From: UBA7985 sp038141425
GTDB taxonomy: Bacteria; Pseudomonadota; Alphaproteobacteria; UBA7985
NCBI GenBank assembly: GCA_038141425.1
Contig: JAYQIC010000010.1
Coordinates: 186,001-250,000, forward strand
Length of the DNA: 64,000 nucleotides
Direction of reading: 5' to 3'
Shown here: positions 28,297-38,473 of the stretch, in pieces
Position numbering within the stretch: the stretch's first letter is position 1
How the letters are laid out: each line of letters opens with the position of its first letter
Position numbers and translations under genes: made by a program
Notes under the pieces: model-generated
What the model was told of the DNA's origin: nothing
The model's input: the letters and a program-made list of their open reading frames with translations, nothing else
Databases searched by the model: none

Positions 28297-29604
28297 ATGA
28301 CCACCGACCTCGCGGCCTTCGCCAAGGAAAAAGGCGTTAAGTACTTCATGGTCTCTTTCACCGATCTGTTCGGTGCGCAGCGGGCAAAACTGGTACCCGC
28401 GCAGGCCATCGCGGACATGCAGGAAGAAGGCGCAGGCTTCGCCGGTTTCGCCAGCTGGCTGGATATGACCCCCGCGCACGCCGACATGCTCGCCGTGCCG
28501 GATCCATCCTCGGTGATCCAGTTGCCGTGGAAGCGAGAAGTGGCGTGGGTCGCCGCCAATCTGGTCATGGAAGATGAGTTGGTGGAGCAGGCCCCGCGCA
28601 ACGTGCTCAACCGCCTGCTCGCTCGCGCCGAGGCCGATGGCCTGCGCGTCAAAACCGGTGTGGAAGCCGAATTCTTCCTGCTGACACCCGAAGGGACTGA
28701 AATCTCCGACCCCTGTGACCGCGCCGAAAAGCCCTGCTACGACCAGCAGGCGGTGATGCGGCGCTATGATGTCATCGCCGAAATCTGCGATTACATGCTG
28801 GAGCTGGGCTGGGGCCCGTACCAGAACGACCACGAGGACGCCAACGGCCAGTTCGAGATGAACTGGGAGTTCGACGACGCCCTGCGCACCGCCGACAAGC
28901 ACTCGTTCTTCAAATTCATGGTCAAATCCGTCGCCGAAAAGCACGGCTACCGCGCGACCTTCATGCCCAAGCCGGTCGAAGGCCTGACCGGCAACGGCTG
29001 CCACGTGCACGTATCGGTCTGGGATCAGGCTGGCACCACCAACGCCTTTGCCGATGATGGCATGGAGCTCGGGCTGAGCGCGCGCGGGCGGCACTTTCTC
29101 GGCGGGATCATGAAGCACGCCAGCGCGATGGCGGCGATCACCAACCCGACGGTCAACTCCTACAAGCGGATCAACGCACCGCGGACGCTCTCGGGCGCGA
29201 GTTGGGCGCCGAACACCATCACCTGGACCGGCAACAACCGCACCCACATGGTGCGCGTTCCGGGCCCGGGTCGGTTCGAGCTGCGCCTGCCCGACGGTGC
29301 CGCCAACCCGTACCTGCTGCAGGCGGTGATCATTGCTGCCGGTCTCTCGGGTCTGGCCAGCGAAACCGACCCCGGCCCACGCTACGACATCGACATGTAC
29401 GCCGAGGGCCATACCATCAAGGATGCGCCGCGCCTGCCCCTGAACCTGCTCGATGCTCTGCGCGGGCTGGAGGCTGATACCGCCCTGACCGAGGCTATGG
29501 GGTCAGAGTTTTCGGAGGCCTTCCTCAAGCTAAAGCGGCAGGAGTGGAATTCCTACGTCAGCCACTTTTCGCAGTGGGAGCGGGACAACACGCTCGACGT
29601 CTGA
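28297..29604 (+). CDS. glnT: Glutamine synthetase family enzyme, GlnT / gamma-glutamylmethylamide synthetase type
   Basis: A 435-residue intact enzyme. YFMVSFTDLFGAQRAKLVPA begins the beta-grasp domain; KTGVEAEFFLLTPEG and NDHEDANGQFEMNW supply metal-binding glutamates, GNGCHVHVSVWD the His/Glu segment, and NRTHMVRVPGPGRFELRLPD the C-terminal ATP/glutamate site. It closely resembles rhizobial GlnT and is related to GmaS, which ligates methylamine to glutamate. Adjacent mgs/glx genes fit either a methylamine pathway or the rhizobial glx-glnT operon. The four-subunit N-methylglutamate dehydrogenase genes are absent here, so I prefer the neutral name. Confidence 0.85.
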   Translation: MTTDLAAFAKEKGVKYFMVSFTDLFGAQRAKLVPAQAIADMQEEGAGFAGFASWLDMTPAHADMLAVPDPSSVIQLPWKREVAWVAANLVMEDELVEQAPRNVLNRLLARAEADGLRVKTGVEAEFFLLTPEGTEISDPCDRAEKPCYDQQAVMRRYDVIAEICDYMLELGWGPYQNDHEDANGQFEMNWEFDDALRTADKHSFFKFMVKSVAEKHGYRATFMPKPVEGLTGNGCHVHVSVWDQAGTTNAFADDGMELGLSARGRHFLGGIMKHASAMAAITNPTVNSYKRINAPRTLSGASWAPNTITWTGNNRTHMVRVPGPGRFELRLPDGAANPYLLQAVIIAAGLSGLASETDPGPRYDIDMYAEGHTIKDAPRLPLNLLDALRGLEADTALTEAMGSEFSEAFLKLKRQEWNSYVSHFSQWERDNTLDV

Positions 29605-29635
29605 AGACCGTTGTGGGCCTTAGCCTTTGTAGGGC

Positions 29636-30836
29636 TCAGGTCACGCGGGAACGGGTCTGGAATTCCGGCCGGTCCCACAGCCGGTCCCGGATCACGCGTT
29701 CGAGCACGTCAACAGCGGCGATCACGTCGCCCTCGTCGAGGTACAGCGGGTGAAGCCAAACCGCATGATATCCGGCGCCCGGAAATCACCGATAACGCCG
29801 TTGGCGATCAGTGCCTGCATGGCCGCGTACCCGTGCTCGAAGTGGAAAGATACCTGCGAGCCGCGCCGATGCGGGTCGCGGGGCGACGCCAGTTCAAGGC
29901 CCGGGCAGCGTCGCTCCACCTCGGTTATAAAGGTCTCGCTCAGGACCAGCGAAGCGTCGCGCAGCGCCTGCATCGACACCCCTCCCAGACATCCAGTGCG
30001 GTTTCCAGCATGCGCATCTGCACAATCGGCGGGGTGCCGATCCGGAAACGCTCTGCCGCCGGGCCGGGCTCGTAGACGGGGTCCATGGCAAAGGGGTTGG
30101 CATGCCCCATCCAGCCCGCCAATGCCGGTTGGACGTCGTCGGGCAGGTCAGGGCGAATGTAGATGAAGGCTGGAGCGCCGGGGCCGGCGTTGAGGTACTT
30201 GTAGGTACAGCCCACTGCGAATTCAGCCGGGTTTGCCGCCATATCCACGGGGACCGCGCCAAGCGAGTGCGCCAGATCCCAGATCATCACCGCGCCGGCA
30301 TCGTGCACCGCGCGGGTGATGCGCCCGGCATCGAGCAGCAGCCCGGTGCGGTAGTCGACCTCCGTCAGCAGCACGACCGCGACCTCGTCCGTCAGCGCCG
30401 TTTCAATGCCCGCGGCCGGTACGGTCTCCAGCCGGTAACCCTGCCTCAGCGTCGCAATCAGACCCTGCGCCATGTAGAGATCAGAGGGGAAATTGTTGCT
30501 GTCCGAGAGGATCACGCGTCGGTCGGGGCGCATCTTCAGCGCGGCGGTCAAGGCCTGATAGACCTTGATCGACAGGGTATCACCGATCGAAACCGACCCG
30601 GCCGGAGCATTCAGGAACATGGCCCCCAGCCTGTCACCCAACTGCGTCGGCAGATCCATCCAGCCTTCGGAATTCCAGGCCCGGATAAGCGACTGACCCC
30701 ACTCGCGATCGATGGTTTCCGCCACCCGCGCGCCGACGGCTTTGGGCAGCATGCCCAGCGAGTTACCATCGAGGTAGATCAGGCCCTCGGGCATGTCGAA
30801 CAGGTGCTTTCGGGGAAGGTCGGCGCCTTGGGTCAT
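29636..30836 (-). CDS. kynU: Kynureninase (frameshifted)
   Basis: PLP enzyme cleaving kynurenine (or 3-hydroxykynurenine) to anthranilate and alanine. It starts MTQGADLPRKHLFDMPEGLI and has IYLDGNSLGMLP, SDSNNFPSDLYMAQGL, EVDYRTGLLLD, WDLAHSLGAVPVD (PLP-site Asp and His), then the lysine segment CTYKYLNAGPGAPAFIY. RGSQVSFHFEHGYAAMQALI lies near the C-terminus. Frameshifts near 29985 and 29760 break the last third; crossing them gives the natural end PLYLDEGDVIAAVDVLERVI and a stop just past RSRVT. No other tryptophan-catabolic gene is in the window. A divergent PLP decarboxylase gene shares its promoter region. Confidence 0.88.
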
Positions 30837-30990
30837 TCTTTGCCGCTCTCTTTGCCGCGCTTGTCTGGGTCTGTGGGGTTCGGGTACTGGCATATGGGTT
30901 GCCCGCAGCCCGCGCAAGCCGTTTCCGGGGCCTGTGACATCAACCACGCCCCCGGGACCGCCCTGCGGGAGAAGCACAACGGATCTGGCC

Positions 30991-32422
30991 ATGAACGACA
31001 AGACCCCTTCCCCATCAGCCCGGACTGCGCTGGACCAGAGCCCGCTTCATCAGGCCATGCACGAGCAGATGCAGGACGGCAGCCTGTTCACCCGCGCCAT
31101 CGAACACGGGCAGGCCTACCTCCGCGGGGTCAGCAACCGGCCTGTCGACCCTGATGCAGCAGCAGAGGCCGCGCTTGCCGGGCTTGACGGTCCCTTGCCG
31201 GACGGACCGGGCGAGGCCGAGGCAATCCTCGACCGGCTCGCCAGCATCGGCGGTCCGGCGACGACAGCGCAGGTGGGAGGACGCTTCTTCGGCATGGTCA
31301 ATGGCGGCCTGCTGCCCACAGCGCTCGCTGCGCGCCTGCTGGCCGACACGTGGGACCAGAACGCGGTGGTTCACGCTGTCTCTCCCGTCAATTCCCGCCT
31401 TGAAGAGGTCTGCCAGCGCTGGCTGGTCGAGTTGCTGGGGCTGCCGCAGCAGACCGTCGCAGGCTTCGTCAGCGGCACCTCGATGGCCATCGTCTGCGGC
31501 CTCGCTGCCGCACGCTGGCGGCTGTGCCAGCGGCTGGGTTGTGAAATCAACGCCGCCGGGCTGGCGGCGGCGCCGCGCCTGCGGCTGATCACCAGCCGCC
31601 ACGCGCATTCGACCGTGCTCAAGGGCGTGGCGTTGCTCGGCTTCGGCACGGATACCATCGAATACGCCGAGGTCGACGACCAAGGGCGCCTGCGCCCGGA
31701 GACCCTGCCCGCGCTGGACAAAACCTGCATCCTCATCCTGCAGGCTGGGAACGTCAATTCAGGCTCCTTCGACCCCATACGCGCCTGCTGCGAGGCGGCA
31801 CAGGCTGCCGGTGCCTGGGTGCACATCGACGGCGCCTTCGGGCTGTGGGCGGCGGCCTGCCCCAACCTCGCCTACCTGACTGACGGGCTGGAGCTGGCGC
31901 AATCGTGGAGCGTCGATGCCCACAAGACCCTGAATGCGCCCTACGACAGCGGTCTGTCGCTCTGCGCCGACCCCGAAGCCATGGTGGCCGCGCTGCAGAA
32001 TTCAGGCGCCTATATCCCCACCTCCGAGCATCGCGACGGCATGCAGTTCACGCCGGAAATGTCCCGCCGGCCCCGGGCGATCGACCTGTGGGCGGCGCTA
32101 AGCTTTCTGGGGCGCAGCGGGGTCGCGACGCTGGTCGCGGGCCTGCACGAGCGCGCGCGCCAGTTTGAGACAGAGCTCAAGCAGGCCGGGTTCAGCGTCA
32201 TCAACGACGTGGTTTTCAACCAGGTGCTTCTGGAGATCGGCGATGAGGCTGCGACCGAGGCCTTCGTCGCGCACGTACGGGCATCGGGCGAGGCGTGGAT
32301 CGGGCCGTCACGCTGGTTCGACCGGCCGGTGGTGCGGGTCAGCGTCTGCTCGTGGGCTACGACCCCGGCGGACGTGACCCGGACTGGTGACCGCCTTCGT
32401 GGCTGCGCGGGAGCAGGGCTAG
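30991..32422 (+). CDS. Group II PLP-dependent decarboxylase/aminotransferase-like enzyme (C-terminal frameshift)
   Basis: About 477 residues of the glutamate/aromatic-amino-acid decarboxylase fold. FFGMVNGGLLPTALAARLLA, NSRLEEVCQRWLVELLGLP, GFVSGTSMAIVCGLAAAR, HIDGAFGLWAA (PLP-interacting Asp) and SWSVDAHKTLNAPYDSGL (PLP Lys) are the defining segments. A frameshift near 32390 affects only the tail: crossing it gives VTAFVAAREQG and a stop at 32422, more family-like than the alternative ending. Members of this branch decarboxylate diverse amino acids; I cannot fix the substrate. Divergent from kynU with a 154-base gap, so both may answer to the same signal. Confidence 0.8.
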
Positions 32423-32428
32423 ACCAGC

Positions 32429-33739
32429 TCAGGCGTGGATGAAGCGCATCCGGTCAAAGCTCCGCCGCCACTGCGACACCGCTCCGGGGTCCGGCCGACC
32501 GCTCAAGGCGTCGGCAATCATGCCGCCAAGCCGATCCATATCGGCAACCCCCATGCCCCAGCGCACCAGCTCTGGCGTTCCCAGCCGCAGGCCGTTCATA
32601 TCGCCCTCGACCGCAGGGCGCGGCAGCCCGATGCCGCAGGCCAGAAAACCTGCCTGACGCAGGGTTTTGGACGCAGCTTGCCCGCCCCCGAACGTCGCTG
32701 CCTCGATCGCAAACTGGTGGGACTGTGTGGCCCTGCCCCGCGCAGTGAACACCGGCATGCCGCGTTCGAGCCAGCGCGTCGGCAAGGGCAACGGCTGCGG
32801 CGATCATTTCGGCGGCGTAGGCCTGCCCGAAGTCGCGCCAGTCGAGCATGGTCACGGCCAGCGCCGCGGACTTGGCAGCATCGAAATTCGCGGTCATCCC
32901 GGGGAAGGCAATCCGGTCGAGCCGCTCGGCGATATCGGCGCTGTCGGTGACGATCAGGCCACCCGCCGGGCCGCCAAGGCTCTTGTAGGTGCTCATGGTC
33001 ATCAGGTCCGCGCCGTGCTTGAGCGGGTTGGTCCAGGCACGCCCGGCGATCACCCCACATTGGTGGGCAGCGTCGCACAGCACCCGCGCCCCGACCTCGT
33101 CTGCGATCTCCCGCACCGCCGCGACCGGGTGTTCGTGCAGGTTCAGGCTCCCGCCCAGCGTAATCAGCGCAGGCTTTTCCGCTAAGGCCAGCACCCGCAA
33201 TCCCTCGACATCAACGCTGTAGCCATCGGCTTCCACCGGCGCTTCGAGAATGCGCAGGCCAAACAGCCCCGCGCAGCCCGGTCCGTGGTGGGTAACGTGC
33301 CCGCCGATCGACGCAGGCGGGACAATGATCGTATCCCCGGCTGGCAGGTCGCCATGAAGCCATAGAGGTTGGCCAGCGCGCCGGAAGGCACCCGGATTTC
33401 GGCATAGCGGGCATCGAAGACCTCGGCGCTGAGCTGTGCGGCGATCACTTCGATCTCCTCGATTGCTTCCAGACCCATTTCGTATTTGTCGCCGGGGTAC
33501 CCCAGCGAGGGCCGTGAGCCGATCCCGCTGGCGAGCATGGCCTCGGCACGCGGGTTCATGGCATTGGTCGCCGGGTTGAGGTTGAAGCACTCGTGCTCGT
33601 GGATCGACTGGTTCTCCTGCGCCAGCGCCTGCAGGCGGGCGAACACGTCGGTCGAAGACTGCACAGCCGTTGCCGTTGCAATGCGTTGGACGAGTGTTTC
33701 GCTGGTCTCAGCCACCCAGGCGCGTCGCTCAAGTTTCAT
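32429..33739 (-). CDS. Serine hydroxymethyltransferase-like PLP enzyme (frameshifted)
   Basis: About 436 residues with SHMT-like landmarks: HEHECFNLNPATNAMNPRAE, IGSRPSLGYPGDKYEMGLEA, AEIRVPSGALANLYGFMA, then VLCDAAHQCGVIAGRAW (PLP Asp/His) and MSTYKSLGGPAGGLIV with the Schiff-base Lys. NGLRLGTPELVRWGMG matches the SHMT C-terminal domain. Frameshifts near 33350 and 32800 break it. It deviates from housekeeping GlyA in many positions, so it is likely an SHMT paralogue acting in a catabolic route (aldol cleavage of a beta-hydroxy amino acid, or C1 transfer). AAGG lies nine bases before the ATG. Last gene of a minus-strand run of SDR, ALDH and sulfatase. Confidence 0.75.
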
Positions 33740-33785
33740 GGTTCTTTACCTTGTTTTCGATTGGGTGGTTTGCGTTGGCGTCCAG

Positions 33786-35286
33786 CTACAACAGTGGCTG
33801 CCAGTCAGGGCCCCAGGCATCCTGCCAGAACCCATTGAAGGTGACATTGGATTTGGCGCGACCGCCTGTCCAGAGGTCATATTGAGGCTGGCTGTAACGG
33901 TCAAAAAAGGCCTCGACTTCGGCGCGCAGACCCGCAGCTGTCTCAGCATGTTCAGGGCTGTCGATCAGGTTGTATCGTTCCAGCGGATCCTGCCGCAGGT
34001 CGTAGAGCTCGTCGCCCAATTCAAACCCCGGTGCGCCCCGGAACCGAGCAGCATAAAGCCAGTCGGGGGTTCGGATGGCTCGGGTTTCTTCCTGCTCCAT
34101 GAACACCGACCGGGCTTGCTCTCCATCGTCAGGCGCACCGCGACCGGTCAGGATGGCGCTGAGGTTGCGCCCTGCGCTGGGCAGGCTTGGCCCGCTCGGT
34201 GCCAGCCCCTGGACCACCCTCTGCACCATTCAGGGCGGTCAGCGTCGGGAACAGGTCCAGCTGCGAGACCAGCCCGGCGTGCGTGGCCCCGGCTCGGGTC
34301 CCTGCGCCCGCCACAATCAGTGGGATGTGGTAGGACGCCCGGTGCGCACTGGCTGGAAACGTCGCCGCACCGTGCCCCCAGATGCCGTTGTGACCCAGCG
34401 AAAAGCCGTGGTCGGCGGTGTAGATGACGATGGTATTGTCATCCAGCCCCAGCCGCTCGAGGGTCTGCAGGATGCGGCCGACGCCGTGGTCGATGAGCGA
34501 AACCTGGCTGAAAAAATTGCGCAGGGATTCGACGTTGTTGGGCAGCAGCAGCGGTCCCTTGAACTGCTCACGGACGCCCCCGCCTTCCTGCACCCGCAGG
34601 CCGAAGCGTTCGAGCACGTCCGCGTTCAGTCCCTCTCGCGGGATGGAGTGCATATCGCTGTCGTCGTAAAGGCTGGCGAATTCATTCTCTGCCCGTCCCT
34701 TGATCGCAGGCCAATGGCCGTAGGGCCCGTTGTAGGGCACGAAGGCGAAGAAAGGACTGTCCTGCCCCGCGCGGTGTTCGAGGAACTCGATGGTCTTTTC
34801 GGTGAAGAAGTCGACGGTGTGTCCGGCGAACTGGTAGCGCTGGTAGTCGTCGATGACTTCGTTGTTATAGAAACTTGTCGTGTGCCCAAGGGTGAAGGTC
34901 ACCCAGTGGTCAAAGGCCAGCTGCGGGACAAATGGAACACCGAGGTGGAATTTGCCGATCAGGGCGGTGGCGTAGCCGGCCTGCTTGAGCATCACCGGCA
35001 GCGCGTTGAATTCGGCGATGGCCGACCAGTTCTCCGGCCACTGCCCGATCAGCCGGTCGTCGAGCCAGTTGTGCAGGCCGTGCTGGCTGGGCATGAGACC
35101 GGTCAGAACCGACGCCCGACAGGGTGAGCACATGGCGTTGACGCAATAGGCCTGCTCGAACCTATGCCCCCGCGCTGCCAGAGCGTCCAGATGCGGGGTG
35201 CTGACCTCGTCGTTGCCGTAGCAGCCGAGCAGATCGGCGGGCTGGTTGTCCGCCATGAACAGCAGGATGTTGGGCCGGTCGGTCAT
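33786..35286 (-). CDS. Sulfatase, substrate unknown (frameshifted)
   Basis: Type I sulfatase of about 500 residues. RPNILLFMADNQPADLLGCY holds the first metal Asp pair; the formylglycine motif is C-S-P-C-R in NAMCSPCRASVLTGLMPSQH; IYTADHGFSLGHNGIWGHG supplies the second metal pair. ELYDLRQDPLERYNL is the usual C-terminal signature. A frameshift near 34200 separates the last 130 residues. No signal peptide, so it is probably cytoplasmic, acting on an imported sulfate ester. It sits between an ALDH gene upstream and an SHMT-like gene downstream on the same strand. It is only distantly like the choline sulfatase near the left end. Confidence 0.85.
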
Positions 35287-35365
35287 GGTGAGGGTGCCAG
35301 CGGGTACTGCACCTGCCGCTGGCTGTCAGCGGCAGGTGAATGCAGGTGGTTCGGCAATCGCTGCC

Positions 35366-36802
35366 TCAGGTCGGCCAACCGCCGATGGCGCGGACTTCGA
35401 GGAATTCATCGATCCCCCATTCCCCGCCTTCGCGGCCATTACCGGACTGCTTCATGCCGCCGAAGGGCGACCCCGAAGCCCGCGCCCGACCGTTCATATC
35501 GACCATGCCGGTACGCAGCTCGCGCGCCACGCGGCGGGCCTTCTCCGGATCGCTGGTCTGGACGTAGTTGGTCAGGCCGTATTCGGTATCGTTGGCAATG
35601 CGGATCGCTTCTTCTTCGGTATCGAAGGGCATCATCGACAGCACCGGGCCGAAGATTTCCTCGCGCATGATCTGCATGTCGTTATGACAGTCGGCGAACA
35701 CGGTCGGACGGACGTAGTAGCCGCGGTTGAGGCCCTCAGGCCGACCGACACCGCCGGTAACCAGGCGAGCGCCTTCGTCGATGCCCTTCTGGATCAGGTC
35801 CTGCACCTTAGAGAACTGCAGCTCGGAGACCAGCGGACCAATGTGGTTGCCGACCTCAGAAGCCGTGCTGACCATGGTGGCCTCTGCGGCTTCCTTGGCT
35901 TCCTCTACCGCCTGATCGTATCGAGAACGCTCGACCAGCATCCGGGTCGGCGCGTTGCACGACTGCCCGGTGTTGTTGAAGCAGCGCTTGATTCCGTTGG
36001 CGACCGCGCGGTCGTCGGCGTCAGCGAAGACGATGTTCGCGCCCTTGCCACCGAGTTCCAGCGTCACCCGCTTGATGGTCTCGGCCCCGGCGATGGTGAT
36101 CGCCTTGCCCGCCCGGGTCGAGCCGGTGAAGCTGACCATGTCCACGTCCGGATGGGCAGAAAGCTGGCTGCCGACGCCCGGGCCGTCGCCGTTGACCATG
36201 TTGTAGACACCGGCAGGCACGCCTGCTTCGTGCATGATCTCGGAGAACAGCAGGCCGGAGAGCGGCGATTGCTCGGAGGGCTTGAGGATCATGGTGCAGC
36301 CGGTCGCCAGCGCCGGGATCACCTTAAGCGTGATCTGGTTCATCGGCCAGTTCCACGGGGTGATCAGCGCACAGACGCCGATGGGTTCCTTGATCAGGTA
36401 GGTATCGGGCGTGTCCTCCCGCATCGGACCTTCGAACTTGAAGTCCTTCAGCGCGTTGATGAAGGCCTGCAGATGCCCCGAGCCAGCGCCTGCCTGCTGC
36501 ACCTTCGCCATGTCAATCGGCGCGCCCATTTCGACCGATATCGCCTCAGCCATATCGTCGGCACGGCGCTTGTAGATGCCAAGAATGGTCTCGAGCAGAT
36601 CCATGCGCTCGCTCATCGACGAACGGCGCCATGTGGTAAAGGCCGCCTTGGACGCTGCAACGGCGGCATCGGTATCCGCCTTGCCGCCCAGCGAGATGGT
36701 CCCGGCGATCTCTTCATTCGACGGGTTGATGACGTCAAAGGGTCGGCCTTCCAGCGGCGCGACCCACTGGCCGTTGATGTAAAAATCCTGACTGTGCTGC
36801 AT
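35366..36802 (-). CDS. NAD(P)-dependent aldehyde dehydrogenase
   Basis: A 478-residue intact ALDH. YINGQWVAPLEG opens it; LITPWNWPMNQITLKVIPAL binds cofactor, VTLELGGKGANIVFADAD carries the general-base Glu, and NNTGQSCNAPTRMLVER the catalytic Cys. EEIFGPVLSMMPFDTEEEAI and GGMKQSGNGREGGEWGIDEF are standard. The ATG has GGATC eight bases upstream; an upstream GTG four codons earlier is possible. Gene order SDR-ALDH-sulfatase suggests it oxidises the aldehyde made by the SDR from a desulfated alcohol; that is inference. Confidence 0.9.
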   Translation of the reverse strand: MQHSQDFYINGQWVAPLEGRPFDVINPSNEEIAGTISLGGKADTDAAVAASKAAFTTWRRSSMSERMDLLETILGIYKRRADDMAEAISVEMGAPIDMAKVQQAGAGSGHLQAFINALKDFKFEGPMREDTPDTYLIKEPIGVCALITPWNWPMNQITLKVIPALATGCTMILKPSEQSPLSGLLFSEIMHEAGVPAGVYNMVNGDGPGVGSQLSAHPDVDMVSFTGSTRAGKAITIAGAETIKRVTLELGGKGANIVFADADDRAVANGIKRCFNNTGQSCNAPTRMLVERSRYDQAVEEAKEAAEATMVSTASEVGNHIGPLVSELQFSKVQDLIQKGIDEGARLVTGGVGRPEGLNRGYYVRPTVFADCHNDMQIMREEIFGPVLSMMPFDTEEEAIRIANDTEYGLTNYVQTSDPEKARRVARELRTGMVDMNGRARASGSPFGGMKQSGNGREGGEWGIDEFLEVRAIGGWPT

Positions 36803-36912
36803 GGTCTGATCCACAATACTGAGTTAGGCCCCAATCGTGGGGCGATTATTCGGTTCTGCGCCGCCTCCCCGATGCAGGAGAGCCGGGCGGCTTCGTCTGG
36901 CCTGCTGTCGGT

Positions 36913-37665
36913 TCAGAGGCCCGGTGAAAGGTAGTTCATGCCGATCCGGCCGCCATCGACGTAGATGGTCTCACCGGTGATATAGCTGGCTTTGTCCGAG
37001 CAAAGAAACGCGACAACGTTGGCTATTTCTTGCGGTGTGCCGACCCGGAGCATAGGCGTCCGCGACATCACCATTTTCATCGCCCCGGGGTCGGCATTCA
37101 CACCGGCCATCATTTCGGTATCGATCGAGCCGGGGCCAACGGCGTTGACCCGCACCCCATGCTGGGCCAGCGCGAGCGAAGCCGACTTGGTCAGCTGCAT
37201 CACTCCACCTTTGGAGGCGCAGTAGGCGGGGATCGAGGGAATGGCGACCAGCGCGTTGATCGAGCTCATGTTGACGATCGCGCCCTTGATGCCCTTGTCG
37301 ACCATGGTCCGTCCGGCGCGCTGTAGCGCCACAAAGACACCGCGCAGGTTGATGTTGATCACCCGCTCGAAGGCCTCGAGGTCGTAGTCCAGAAAGTCGC
37401 CGGGCATGGCGACACCGGCATTGTTGACCAGCGCCGCAACCGGGCCGATCTCGCCCTCGATATGGTCGAACATGGCGGTGATGGCGGCGGGGTCGGCCAT
37501 ATCGCAGATCAGCCCGGTTCCGCCCAAGGCAGCGGCCACGTCCTTCACGCTGTCCTGCACGTCGGCCAGCACCACGCGATAGCCGTCCTCAGCCAGTGCC
37601 TCAGCGCAGGCCTTACCAATGCCTTGAGCGGCGCCGGTGACCAGCGCGACAGGTTTCGTGCTCAT
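36913..37665 (-). CDS. Short-chain dehydrogenase/reductase
   Basis: A 250-residue classical SDR: VALVTGAAQGIGKACAEALA (cofactor), LVNNAGVAMPGDFLDYDLEA, INLRGVFVALQRAG, active-site Ser in VNMSSINALVAIPSIPAYCA with the Tyr-x3-Lys right after (YCASK), and ETIYVDGGRIG near the end. GAGGAG precedes the selected ATG; an upstream ATG in frame lacks a site. First gene of the run leading to the ALDH, sulfatase and SHMT-like genes. Substrate unknown. Confidence 0.88.
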   Translation of the reverse strand: MSTKPVALVTGAAQGIGKACAEALAEDGYRVVLADVQDSVKDVAAALGGTGLICDMADPAAITAMFDHIEGEIGPVAALVNNAGVAMPGDFLDYDLEAFERVININLRGVFVALQRAGRTMVDKGIKGAIVNMSSINALVAIPSIPAYCASKGGVMQLTKSASLALAQHGVRVNAVGPGSIDTEMMAGVNADPGAMKMVMSRTPMLRVGTPQEIANVVAFLCSDKASYITGETIYVDGGRIGMNYLSPGL

Positions 37666-37970
37666 GGAATGCTCCTCGTTCAATCAAGTGCGGGCGGAGG
37701 CGTATGACCGCCGCCGCCCGGGATTGAGCCGACCTTGCTACGCCCATCAGCGAGCGTCAACATCACCGGCCCCTTGCGCGCGCTCCTGCCGGTCAGGCAA
37801 GCGGCGCCGACATGGCCGAGACCAGTTCATAAACCATCGGACTAAAGCCCCGGGTTTAAGCCTTCGATGAATGGAGATCGGGCCGCGCGGTGGGCAGGTT
37901 TGGAGGGCAGCACCGCGCTGCGACCGCACACCAACGTGCACACTGAACCAAACCGAAAGGAACCCCTGTG
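37666..37970. other. Gap of about 305 bases without a recognised gene
   Basis: Divergent spacer between the SDR operon and the PepSY gene. It must hold both promoters. The right end carries the AAAGGA ribosome site of the PepSY gene. A short self-complementary core, CCCGGG, lies near 37852. I see no RNA gene, no convincing operator and no conserved reading frame. Confidence 0.4.
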
Positions 37971-38351
37971 ATGAAAACCCAGAAAACCCTGAAGTCCGCC
38001 CTGCTCGCCTCCGCCGCCTTTGCGGTCATCGTCCCCACCATGGCACTGGCCGCGATCAAGGTCGGCGATACGCTTGGCACCGACGAAGCTGCGATCATCA
38101 ACGCCCTCGAAGTCGCAGGCTACGAGCGGATCGAAGTCGAGTTCGAAGACGGCATCCTTGAAGCCGAAGGCTGGGATCCGGTGAATGCCGTGGAAATGGA
38201 GTTCGAGATCGACCCGGAAACGGGTCTTGTCTCGGCCGTGAGCGTCGATGATGAAGATGAAGCGGGCGAGGACGACGATGCAGACGATGATGAAGCGGAC
38301 GACGCTGAGGACGACGACATGGAAGAAGCAGACGACACTGATAAAAAATAG
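37971..38351 (+). CDS. Periplasmic PepSY-like protein with acidic tail
   Basis: A 126-residue exported protein. A Sec signal peptide (LLASAAFAVIVPTMALA) precedes one PepSY-type domain: GTDEAAIINALEVAGYERIE and VNAVEMEFEIDPETGLVSAV. The last 40 residues are almost all Asp and Glu, ending DDTDKK. AAAGGA lies eight bases before the ATG (a GTG one codon earlier is also possible). PepSY domains are often inhibitory or sensory modules in the envelope. It is followed by a hairpin and then a membrane-anchored HTH protein gene. Acidic tails suggest cation binding, which I cannot confirm. Confidence 0.75.
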   Translation: MKTQKTLKSALLASAAFAVIVPTMALAAIKVGDTLGTDEAAIINALEVAGYERIEVEFEDGILEAEGWDPVNAVEMEFEIDPETGLVSAVSVDDEDEAGEDDDADDDEADDAEDDDMEEADDTDKK

Positions 38352-38384
38352 AGTTTGTCTGTGGTTTAACCACTTATAAAAGAG

Positions 38385-38419
38385 GGGCTGGCCGCTGTCC
38401 TTGAGACAGGGGTCAGCCC
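38385..38419 (+). terminator. Hairpin after the PepSY gene
   Basis: GGGCTG pairs with CAGCCC and CTGTC with GACAG around a CTTGA loop, 34 bases past the stop. No clear T run follows, so it may terminate weakly or act as an RNA stem. A separate 13-base palindrome, GTGGTTTAACCAC, lies just before it at 38361. Confidence 0.55.
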
Positions 38420-38473
38420 TTCCATCGTGTTCTTTGCCAATGCCGCTCACACCTGACCTTCGGAGTTAAACCC

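Noticed and set aside
27307..29412. Minus-strand open frame of about 700 codons opposite mgsC and glnT
   Set aside because: Covers two unmistakable plus-strand enzymes with complete active sites; the antisense protein has no domain character.
35246..36934. Plus-strand open frame of about 560 codons opposite the aldehyde dehydrogenase
   Set aside because: Shadow of a fully conserved ALDH gene on the minus strand.
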